Shown piece by piece: positions 51,716-58,652 of a stretch of 64,000 nucleotides of DNA; position 1 is the stretch's first letter; the number at the start of each line of letters is the position of its first letter. Under the pieces are notes generated by a model. It was not told where the DNA came from. It saw only the letters and a list, made by a program, of their open reading frames with translations, and did no database searches. The stretch covers positions 124,001 to 188,000 of the forward strand of contig JAKASL010000002.1 in assembly GCA_021819035.1 (NCBI GenBank). Reading direction: 5' to 3'. The stretch is from an archaeon (GTDB taxonomy: Archaea; Thermoproteota; Nitrososphaeria; Nitrososphaerales; Gagatemarchaeaceae). Made by a program: the position numbers and the translations under genes.

Positions 51716-52225
51716 ATGGTCGAATCGATCATAGAACTCGGTACCAACCTAGGGGACAGGGCGGATAATCTCCGGAGAGCGATCGGGACGATCGGCCGGA
51801 AGATGAGACTGGTCAAGGCGTCATCAGTTTACGAAACGGAGCCGATGTACTACGAAGATCAAGGCTGGTTTCTCAATTGCGTGGTGGCCGTCGAGACCGA
51901 TTTGAGGCCGCGGGCGCTACTCCAGGGGTTGCAGGCCATGGAGATGGAATTGGGAAGGAAGCGCACTGTGAGATACGGTCCACGGGTTATCGACCTGGAC
52001 ATTCTGTTCTATGGCAGCGAGGTCGTGTCTGAACCTGGGCTCGAGATACCGCACCCCAAAATCGCGGAGAGACCCTTCGTGCTGGTGCCCTTGAACGAGA
52101 TAAGACCAGACCTGGTCCATCCTGTTCTTGGGAGAAGGGCGTCCGAACTGCTTGGCAATCTGAAGCCCGGTGGGGAGCAGGTCATCAAGAGACCGGGCCT
52201 GCTCGCTGACCTCGTCTCCTCCTAG
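51716..52225 (+). CDS. folK: 6-hydroxymethyl-dihydropterin pyrophosphokinase
   Basis: 169 aa. LGTNLGDRADNLRRAI opening, SSVYETEPMYYEDQGWFLNC and the HPPK signature RYGPRVIDLDILFYG are all present, then PHPKIAERPFVL. Transfers pyrophosphate from ATP to the pterin. Ends overlapping the convergent folP by 41 nt. Confidence 0.95.
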   Translation: MVESIIELGTNLGDRADNLRRAIGTIGRKMRLVKASSVYETEPMYYEDQGWFLNCVVAVETDLRPRALLQGLQAMEMELGRKRTVRYGPRVIDLDILFYGSEVVSEPGLEIPHPKIAERPFVLVPLNEIRPDLVHPVLGRRASELLGNLKPGGEQVIKRPGLLADLVSS

Positions 52226-53090
52226 TCATCGCTTCGACGACCCTGACTGCTTGTACCGTCTCTCTCACGTCGTGAGTCCTCACCATGTGGGCGCCATTCA
52301 TCACCGTAACTGCGGTGGCGGCCAGCGATGCCGGCAGCCTTTCCTCAGGATTCCCAAGATTCAGAATCTTTCCTAGGAATGACTTCCGCGATAGACCCAC
52401 GCACAGTGGCCTGCGGAGTGTTTCCAGCTTACGAAGATTTGCCAGGACGTGGCAGTCCCATTCATACCAAGGCATTACCTTCTGGGGAGAGTACGCTCTC
52501 CCAGCTCCCTCCTCTCTGAAGAAGCCGATCCCTGGATCCAGCACTATGTACCGTTCGTCTATGCCTGCTCTCTCCGCTATTCGCATCGTCTCGCTTAACG
52601 CTTGGCGAACCTGTACGATTGGCGCCATTTTCGAGGTTCTTGAAGAATGCGCCATCGCCAAGAGCGAAGCGCCGTAATCCTTGATCACACGCGCCATTCT
52701 GGCATCGTTTTTCAGACCGGACACATCGTTAATTATTGAAGCGCCGTTCTTGAGAGCAACGTCGGCAACGGATGCGCGGAGCGTGTCGACCGATACCGTA
52801 ACGTCGTCTATTTCCATAATCGTTCGCAGCGCAGTCCTTATACGGGTTAACTCCACTTCTTGGGAGATTTCATTCTTCAGGTACGGCGCCGTTGACATTG
52901 CGCCGATATCTATTATGTCCGCCCCTTCTGTTGAGACTTTCGAGGCCATCGTTGAAATCTTTTCAGGAGTGTTAGCGACGGAACCTCCGTAGAATGACTC
53001 TGGACTCACGTTGATTGCTGCCATTATCCGAACCGGAAAGCCCGAACCGACTTTCACGGAACCTAACTTGGCTATTCTTTTCAACGTCAT
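52185..53090 (-). CDS. folP: Dihydropteroate synthase
   Basis: 301 aa from ATG 53090 (in-frame ATGs at 53120 and 53138 are alternatives). Makes dihydropteroate from pterin pyrophosphate and p-aminobenzoate. IMAAINVSPESFYGGS is the NVTPDSF loop, ADIIDIGAMSTAP the GGEST-like loop (variant), SIINDVSGL and the C-terminal VGLSRKSFLG are conserved. A weak TTTACA lies 26 nt upstream of 53090. The GAMS variant of the usual GGES loop is notable. Confidence 0.9.
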   Translation of the reverse strand: MTLKRIAKLGSVKVGSGFPVRIMAAINVSPESFYGGSVANTPEKISTMASKVSTEGADIIDIGAMSTAPYLKNEISQEVELTRIRTALRTIMEIDDVTVSVDTLRASVADVALKNGASIINDVSGLKNDARMARVIKDYGASLLAMAHSSRTSKMAPIVQVRQALSETMRIAERAGIDERYIVLDPGIGFFREEGAGRAYSPQKVMPWYEWDCHVLANLRKLETLRRPLCVGLSRKSFLGKILNLGNPEERLPASLAATAVTVMNGAHMVRTHDVRETVQAVRVVEAMTRRRRGQRAGPVS

Positions 53091-53206
53091 GACTATGGTC
53101 ACTTGGTGCTGTAAAGGCATTGGTCGCCTGTAGGTCATTAATCGACCGCCTTCCTCCTATCGTCTTGCGGCCGATGAGGAACGTAAAGACCTCAATCTAG
53201 CAAGGG

Positions 53207-53231
53207 TGCGGGCCCGGTGGGATTCATACCC
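53207..53231 (-). repeat. tRNA 3'-end-like fragment
   Basis: Minus strand reads GGGTATGAATCCCACCGGGC followed by CCGCA: a T-arm-plus-acceptor pattern of a tRNA (GGGTTCGAATCCC with changes) without the rest of a tRNA. One of at least five such fragments between 49 and 63 kb. Confidence 0.5.
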
Positions 53232-53406
53232 TTGAGCATGTCATTGCATTATCTTGATGCGGATAAGAGGACCCCTGTTGGCCTCCGCCTAGAGCCAGTA
53301 GGCGAGCGGTGTCTGTACACGCATATACTCGCGGGCCGCCTTTGGCAACAGTCAAAACGCTTGCCAGACGTAACCGTAGTTACAGCTGTGATGGGTGACA
53401 CGGAGA

Positions 53407-53768
53407 ATGGTGATAGCATCCACTGACAGAGACCTCGAGGAGAACTTGATCAACAAGCTCCGGGCGCCAAACCTAGAGGCTGACGGAGGTCTCCGATTGG
53501 TACGACCCCTAGAATCCCCGCGAAAAAGGAACTGAGATGCTTCTTCGAAACAGTCCTGGAATGGTGGCTGGACAACAGACCGAGGAATGTTACCGTTACG
53601 ATACGCATGTCGAATGGCGAGGTCTTTGACCTTAAACTTCGGTCGCCTCAAACGTCAGGAAGAAAACAGAAGGACTGGACTAAGGAAAAGGGGCCGCGTC
53701 TGCTCGACTGTTACTCCCTGATTGTTTCGAGCTTCGAGAGCGCAGTCCATAGGCCCACGCGCGTGTAG
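53407..53768 (+). pseudogene. Small broken protein, weakly EACC1-like
   Basis: MVIASTDRDLEENLINKLRA ... LVRPLESPR runs to a TGA at 53533; one added A in the AAAAA run (53523-53527) would join it to KELRCFFETVLEWWLDNRPR and NVTVTIRMSNGEVFDL. The order (short strand, helix, LV.P strand, helix, RxVTVTI-x-x-x-DGxxxxL) resembles effector-associated constant component EACC1, a module of conflict-system proteins. Weak, by eye only. Its end overlaps the UPF0147 remnant. Confidence 0.4.
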
Positions 53769-53925
53769 GAGGGCATCTTGGGATTCTGTGCCAGTTCGTC
53801 GAAGATGCTGATCGCGTTGGCGGCCCTTTCGCCGATGCTCCGTCTCGTGTCTCTGAGGGCTGCAAGGGAATCGTGTGCCGCCTTCTTGGCGTCCCCTCGC
53901 GTCCGGTAGGAGTCTGCGATGTCGC
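53711..53925 (-). pseudogene. UPF0147-family protein, 5' end lost
   Basis: RRSIGERAANAISIFDELAQ, NPKMPSYTRVGLWTALSKLE matches the small archaeal UPF0147 pattern (helix, D/N-x-x-x-P-xx-R, helix). No start codon exists in frame until 54019, inside a fragment of an unrelated gene, so the 5' end was cut at about 53925. Confidence 0.5.
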
Positions 53926-54253
53926 TCCAGGTGATGAGCTCTACAAGTACATCACGAAGGAGGGAGCAGCTCACCTGGAGGTCAAAAGGGCGGATCTCCT
54001 TTTGCTGGGGCACACCCACGTGCCTTATGAGATTAGGGACTGGACGAGATGGATAGTCAATCCCGGGAGCGTCGGCATGCCTAAGGACGGAGATCCCAGA
54101 GCCTCCTACGCCGTCCTTGACACAGCCTCACGCGGAGTGACCTTTGGAAGGGTCGAGTACGATATCGAAGAGGTAATCTCGAAGCTTAGGACCACGCTCA
54201 GCGGACACAGGGACGTGTTCGAGCTGATAGCGAAGACTCTTAGATCAGGATAG
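53926..54253 (+). pseudogene. Metallophosphoesterase (YfcE-like), C-terminal half only
   Basis: DELYKYITKEGAAHLEVKRA, LLLLGHTHVPYEIRDW, VNPGSVGMPKDGDPRASYAV are the C-terminal metal ligands (GHTH) and NPGSVG motif of YfcE-type phosphodiesterases. The N-terminal D-x-H and GD/GNHD motifs are missing, so it is probably inactive. Truncation point coincides with the UPF0147 cut. Confidence 0.7.
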
Positions 54254-54281
54254 CGCCGTTACATCCAAAATAAAAAGTGGG

Positions 54282-55343
54282 TCAGCCTTTGATCACGGGA
54301 GTCCCAGCAAAGCATGCACTCGCGCCCAGTCCCTCCTCTATGCGGAGGAGCTCGTTGTACTTCGCGACCCTCTCCCCTCTGGCCGGGGCGTCGGTCTTGA
54401 TGAGCTCGCTTTCGATGGCGGTAGCAAGGTGGGCGATGAAAACGTCCTCCGTCTCGCCCGACCTGTGAGAGGCCACGACGGCAAGCCCTGCGGCCCTCGC
54501 GATCCCCACCGCCCCCATGGTCTCATTAACGGTCCCTATCTGATTCGGCTTGACCAAGACTGCGTTCGTGGCTCTGAGGGAGACTCCTTTCCTGATACGT
54601 TCGGGGTTTGCGACATAGAGGTCGTCCCCCAGTACCATGACCTTTCCTTTCAAACGCCTGGTGATTCTCCGAAAGGCAGAAAAGTCTTCTTCGTCGAACG
54701 GGTCTTCGATGGTAAGAAGCCTGTATTTCTTCACGAGGCTGAGGTAACAGTCAAGCATTTCGTCACCACTGCGCTCTCTGCCGTCCATCCTGTACTTCAA
54801 AGTCCTCTGGTCATAGAAGCTCGACGCGGCAGAGTCGATTCCGAGCCTGATTTCCGATTCCGCGAAACCCGCCTCGGATATGGCGTCGATGATTACATCC
54901 AGCGCCTGTGCGGAGTCTCCGAACGGAAGCGCGAAGCCTCCCTCGTCGCCGACGTTAATTTAGGAAGTACCGAACCGCCCCTTTAGTGTTGACCGCAGCG
55001 CGTGGTAAACTTCACTGCCGAACCTTACCGCTTCGTTCATGCTCTTCGCTGCGACGGGTTCTATCAAGAACTCCTGGATTGCCAGTCTGTTGCCAGCGTG
55101 CTTTCCGCCATTGATTATGTTCATCATCGGGACAGGGAGCCTGTACTTCGCCCTCCGCCGTAGGCGCTTGTAGAGCGGTTCACCGCCGGCCGCGGAAGCA
55201 AGCCGGGCAGCCGCCATCGACACCGCTCTTCTCACTGTCAGCCTCCTGGGCCTCATCGAGCAGATGGGCTCGTGCGAGCCTAGCTTCTCGACGTAGTGGA
55301 AACGGGCACAGAAGAAGCACCTCGCAGTGGGCCCGAAGGACAT
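54282..55343 (-). pseudogene. eno: Enolase lacking its N-terminus, with in-frame stop
   Basis: Enolase barrel: VPMMNIINGGKHAGNRLAIQ, INVGDEGGFALP, LTIEDPFDEEDF, GDDLYVANPERIRKG, VKPNQIGTVNET, SHRSGETEDVFIAHLA. A TAA (54962-54960) sits just before INVGDEGG in the same frame. The first ~100 residues are missing. Instead, from 55343 to about 55240 the frame encodes MSFGPTARCFFCARFHYVEK and CSMRPRRLTVRR, a Cys-rich start of another small protein fused in frame. Not functional as glycolytic enolase unless the stop is an error. Confidence 0.85.
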
Positions 55344-55394
55344 GCAAGGAACCCCGGCCAGATGATAAAAGCGGCGGTCGACGCTGCCCGCCGG

Positions 55395-55610
55395 CTACAG
55401 CAACTCGAGGAATTCTTCTTCAGAGATCCCGACGTCGTCCACTATGCTCTTCATGGTCCCGGCCTTGATCGGGTCGTGGCGAGGGACGACCGTCCACCTG
55501 CCGTCGGCGTGCTCCATTATCACGTGGCTTCCTGACTGCCTCTTGACCACGAACCCGAGCTTGCCGAGGGCTTTGACTACCTTTCTCCAGTCCTGGTTTC
55601 TCAGGCTCAC
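55395..55610 (-). CDS. hicA: HicA toxin (intact)
   Basis: 71 aa from GTG 55610, overlapping the hicB stop (GTGA). WRKVVKALGKLGFVVKRQSG, SHVIMEHADGRWTVVPRHD, IKAGTMKSIVDDVGISEEEF is a complete HicA with its catalytic His in GSHV. mRNA interferase. Confidence 0.9.
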   Translation of the reverse strand: MSLRNQDWRKVVKALGKLGFVVKRQSGSHVIMEHADGRWTVVPRHDPIKAGTMKSIVDDVGISEEEFLELL

Positions 55611-55825
55611 CGGATGGTGATCTCCAGGACGTCGCCCTTCTCTTTCCTGGCCTTCTCCTTGATGTAGTCCACGGCGAGGGTGAGGGCGTCGCGCATGTTC
55701 CTCTTCACTTCGGCCATCGTCTCTCCCTCGGTGTGCACCTGGGGCAGCTCTATGCACCTGGCGGTGTACCCGCCCTCTTCCGCCTTCCTGACGACGTATG
55801 TGTAGGTCCGGCCCCTCACGTTCAT
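55607..55825 (-). CDS. hicB: HicB antitoxin
   Basis: 72 aa. TYVVRKAEEGGYTARCIELP, VHTEGETMAEVKRNMRDAL is the compact HicB fold. Intact pair with the downstream hicA; gene order hicB-hicA as at the other two loci in this window. Confidence 0.9.
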   Translation of the reverse strand: MNVRGRTYTYVVRKAEEGGYTARCIELPQVHTEGETMAEVKRNMRDALTLAVDYIKEKARKEKGDVLEITIR

Positions 55826-56063
55826 GTCCGCTTCACATCTCCTCCGGGCATATAACCGTCACGCCCCCGTCAGCCGTCGAGGCGAGGACCGGGAAGATTC
55901 AGTTCGTGTTGTTCGCCTTTTGTGACCGCCTAAGGGTCAAGAAAGGGGAGCCAGAAATGACCGCCAAGCGGTACCAAAACACGAACAAGGCGAACGGCCC
56001 GAGTCGTAGTGTCTTCCATTTGATTGATGCTGATGATGTTGCCTTGTGTTTCTCCACTCGTCG

Positions 56064-56579
56064 TCAACCGGGACCTCTGGCGCCGAGAACGCGCCTTATC
56101 TCGCTCTCCGGTACCTTCCTCCTGGCCGACGGTGGAAGAACAACACAGCGGATCTTGCCTTGGTCGTCCCACTTCTGTATCGCTCTGACAGTGACGCCTA
56201 GCATGGCTGACGCCTCCTTCAAGCTGTACGTCCTCTCTTCTTCCTTCCCCTCTCTATTCGCGCCTTCGACCTCTCCTCCTCGCCGTTCCAGGCTTCTTCC
56301 GCTTCCGCGCATCCTGTGCAGCCAGTCCTCCTTGAGGAAGGAAAGGAACGCGCCCATCCGCCGCTCGCCCCAGTCGAACATGCCGTAAGCCACGAAGAGG
56401 AAACTGTGGATGCAAGGCCATCCGACGGGGTCGTGCCTGGGAGCCACAATGCGGACGCCTTCTTGGTTGCGGAGCAGGATGTGGCTCGAAGAATGCCTGA
56501 CCGGGACGAACCCGGACCTTCTAAGGATCTTCAGGACCTCTCTCCAGGACAGGCTCGGGAGCTTCTGCGGCCCCGACAA
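56064..56579 (-). pseudogene. HicA N-terminus fused to an IS607-type helix-turn-helix
   Basis: Residues 1-50 are HicA (WREVLKILRRSGFVPVRHSS, IVAPRHDPV) but lose the KPGTL...EEF end. After about 60 non-conserved residues the frame encodes TYSLKEASAMLGVTVRAIQK WDDQGKI ... RRKVPESEIRRVLG, the MerR-like N-terminal DNA-binding domain of IS607-family serine recombinases. The recombinase catalytic domain and tnpB are absent. Either an IS607-like element inserted into hicA and decayed, or a new chimeric protein. Confidence 0.65.
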
Positions 56580-56858
56580 CTAAACGGCTACCTGAATCAG
56601 CCTTGCCTTCTGCTCTTTCGCCTGGGCGTGCACGTCCTCAAGGTAGAGTTTTATCGCACCTTGGACGTTCTTGATCGCCTCGGCTTCTGTCTTACCCTCG
56701 TTCATGCACCCCGGGAGCTCAATGCACCTGGCCACGAACCCCTCCCCCCGATGGCGCTTGAGAGACACGTGATAGTTCCTTGATTCCATCGATGGGGAGA
56801 AAGGGGGTCGCGGGCATCTATCCTGCTCTGTCTGAGATGAATGCCAGCGGGCGGTCAT
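56580..56858 (-). CDS. hicB: HicB antitoxin under a captured integrase-type promoter
   Basis: The HicB fold starts at ATG 56789 (NYHVSLKRHRGEGFVARCIE, MNEGKTEAEAIKNVQGAIK). An in-frame ATG at 56858 lies 26 nt after the ATTTAAC box of repeat copy 2, exactly the spacing found before the integrase remnant at 49529. A leaderless mRNA from that box would add 23 residues (MTARWHSSQTEQ...). Its hicA partner is the damaged chimera downstream. Confidence 0.78.
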   Translation of the reverse strand: MTARWHSSQTEQDRCPRPPFSPSMESRNYHVSLKRHRGEGFVARCIELPGCMNEGKTEAEAIKNVQGAIKLYLEDVHAQAKEQKARLIQVAV

Positions 56859-56941
56859 TGCGATGTAGGCGGGTCGGGAGATTTAACCCCCACCTTTTGA
56901 TACCAAATCCAGCTGCAAATTTGACGCGGGCTCGATTGGAC
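56856..56941 (-). repeat. Promoter/tRNA-end repeat, copy 2
   Basis: Gap-free match to 49527-49612: CGGTCAT before the start, ATTTAACCCCC, CCTTTTGATA, CAAATTTGA, then GCGGGCTCGA corresponding to GTGGGCCCGA. Most differences are single substitutions, with the TATA box and CAAATTTG best conserved. Confidence 0.8.
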
Positions 56942-56961
56942 CCTCACGGCATACCGTGCTA

Positions 56962-56976
56962 GAATCGAACCCGAAC
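56962..56976 (-). repeat. 15-bp tRNA T-arm repeat, left copy
   Basis: GAATCGAACCCGAAC, identical to 57586-57600. Read on the minus strand it is GTTCGGGTTCGATTC, a T-arm sequence. The two copies bracket the relBE-like pair. Confidence 0.6.
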
Positions 56977-56987
56977 TCCCAGACCAC

Positions 56988-57239
56988 TCAACCATAGGCC
57001 TTGCTCCTGTGTCTGATTCGCAGCACAAGTACATCCTCCCCAACCAGCGCGTAGATGACCCGATAATCTCCAACTCTCAGCTTGAAGAGCCCCGCAAACT
57101 CACCATGCAGAGGCTCGCCGCCCGTTGGACTGCTTGCTAGAGACTCACCAATCTGATGAAAGATCTTCTCCTGGTTCCCCTTGTCAATATTCTTCAAATC
57201 ATGGCAGACTGATGCTTTGTAGAGAATCTTACTGGCCAA
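56988..57239 (-). CDS. relE: RelE/ParE-type toxin
   Basis: 83 aa. ASVCHDLKNIDKGNQEKIFH, LHGEFAGLFKLRVGDYRVIY and VLVLRIRHRSKAYG are the RelE fold with C-terminal R-H-R of mRNA-cleaving members. Overlaps the antitoxin gene by 11 nt. Confidence 0.9.
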   Translation of the reverse strand: MASKILYKASVCHDLKNIDKGNQEKIFHQIGESLASSPTGGEPLHGEFAGLFKLRVGDYRVIYALVGEDVLVLRIRHRSKAYG

Positions 57240-57444
57240 GCTTGACCAGTTCTTTCTCTGAGACTGCTCTGTCGTCCTTGTCGTTCAACCGATGCAATGC
57301 TATGAGGTAGTCTTCGTATTCCTCTAGGTACTCCCTCAACGCTCTGGTTACGATGTAGGTCTTGGGGCGGTCCAATGACCTCGCTAACTCATCCAAGCGC
57401 TTGGCTATATCCCCGGGGAGCCGAACCGACACTGCTTCGCTCAT
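57229..57444 (-). CDS. Ribbon-helix-helix antitoxin of the RelE-type toxin
   Basis: 71 aa from ATG 57444. AVSVRLPGDIAKRLDELARS, RPKTYIVTRALREYLEEYED is a standard RHH domain, then a toxin-binding helix. TATATAA at 57469-57475 lies 28 nt upstream, giving a leaderless mRNA; a longer upstream frame is excluded by that box. Confidence 0.88.
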   Translation of the reverse strand: MSEAVSVRLPGDIAKRLDELARSLDRPKTYIVTRALREYLEEYEDYLIALHRLNDKDDRAVSEKELVKLGQ

Positions 57445-57468
57445 TACTTGTGATACAGTGCAGACTTG

Positions 57469-57475
57469 TATATAA
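57469..57475 (-). promoter_or_regulatory. TATA box of the relE-type operon
   Basis: TATATAA centred 28 nt before ATG 57444; likely overlapped by the RHH repressor. Confidence 0.6.
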
Positions 57476-57572
57476 CCCTCGTGCCGTCGTCGGGATGACA
57501 GCACGGTCCCTTGAACTAGCTAATGACCAGATTCTGGCCTCCTTCGGTTAAACAGACATCATTTCGAGCTTT

Positions 57573-57606
57573 GCGGGCCCGACGGGAATCGAACCCGAAC
57601 GGGTTC
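57573..57606 (-). repeat. tRNA 3'-end fragment next to integrase remnant
   Basis: Minus strand reads GAACCCGTTCGGGTTCGATT then CCCGTCGGGCCCGC: T arm and acceptor 3' strand of a tRNA. No matching 5' half is present upstream. Contains the right copy of the 15-bp repeat (57586-57600). The plus-strand integrase C-terminal frame begins 41 nt away. Best read as an attachment-site remnant. Confidence 0.6.
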
Positions 57607-57646
57607 AGGTCTCCCCCTGTTAATAGGAAGAAGAGCCACCTTTAAG

Positions 57647-58048
57647 ATGGAAGTAGAAGAGAAGCCGGTCCTGTTCCCGAGGAGCGCGTAGAAGGACCTC
57701 TTCGAGGAGATGAGGCAGGCGTACGCCGGGGCGGCACAGAAGCATTTGGAGACCGTGGTGCAACCCACGATAGACAAGGGGGAGGTCGTGAGCACAGCCG
57801 GGGTGGAGGCGCTGAAGATGTTCGGGTACACGGACGAGGAAATCTCAACCCTGGGGGACGTGAAGGGAGTCACCAAGGAGGGGCTGCAGGAGCTGATCAA
57901 CGAGAGGACGAAGAAGATGCTGAGCCTGAACGGGGGGACCCAGAAGGTGATCCTGGCGGAGGAGCTGAGGAAGTGGATGGAAGAGGGGTGGGACTGCAAA
58001 AGGGACCTGCCGAACGGGAAGGTCGTGATAGGGCTAAGGGTGGGCTAA
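57647..58048 (+). pseudogene. C-terminal fragment of an integrase-like protein
   Basis: From ATG 57647: KPVLFPRSA, a TAG at 57689-57691, then DLFEEMRQAYAGAAQKHLET and VTKEGLQELINERTKKM, ending QKVILAEELRKWMEEGWDCK RDLPNGKVVIGL. The last block (QKV-x-x-x-E-x-x-x-x-x-x-EGW-x-x-x-x-x-LPNGKVVI) is the tail typical of archaeal tyrosine recombinases. The catalytic R-H-R-Y domain is missing. In-frame stop and truncation make it a remnant. Confidence 0.55.
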
Positions 58049-58284
58049 GACGGCGGGGCTGGAAAGCTGGTAGGTTTCGAGCTCTCGCTCGAGCTTGCGG
58101 AGGTAGTGGGGAATGAGGGTTGCTGCACTGTCGGCGGGTATAGGGTCGGGCTCCAAGGGGAGGTCGGAGTAGGATCAAGAAGCGCGGTGGCACCACCCTT
58201 CCATCCACTAGACTCGCCAGCGAAGTACATTTTGTGCTGAATCAGAAACTCGGTGGTGTCTACGGGCGGGGATTTGTCGATGCA

Positions 58285-58551
58285 TCACGGAAGCGGCGCC
58301 CCGCCCAACCTGAATTGACCCTCTTTGATGTAGCAAAGGAGTCTCTCCTCAAGGGTGGTAGAACTGTAACCCGCGTACCAGATGTACTTGTCAGAACGTG
58401 AGTGGGACATTTGGATTGTGTTCACTCTTTCATTCATGAATTCCTCGAAGCTAAAGCCCTTGGCACCGATTTCGGAGAGTGTGACAGCGTATATCGCCCC
58501 TTGCAAGCCCACGGATTCAAAGAAACTCTCGACTTGCGACTTCCATGGCAT
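58285..58551 (-). CDS. Hypothetical protein
   Basis: 88-aa frame (GAIYAVTLSEIGAKGFSFEE, DKYIWYAGYSSTTLEERLLC) with natural composition but no recognised family; may itself be a fragment. The 236 nt before it (58049-58284) hold no supported gene. Confidence 0.35.
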   Translation of the reverse strand: MPWKSQVESFFESVGLQGAIYAVTLSEIGAKGFSFEEFMNERVNTIQMSHSRSDKYIWYAGYSSTTLEERLLCYIKEGQFRLGGAPLP

Positions 58552-58652
58552 GCCGGTTTCTCCGCGGTCTCTCGGTCTCTTCCAGTCATCTGGATACCAA
58601 TGGTATCAGAGACATTCAGCTGTTGCAGCCCCCCAGGCAAGTTGCAGAGGCT

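Noticed and set aside
56941-57003. Possible complete tRNA on the minus strand (GGTTGAGTGGTC resembles a D arm)
   Set aside because: The D-arm-like part is the end of relE; no pairing acceptor or anticodon stem could be built. Only the T-arm-like 15-mer is kept.
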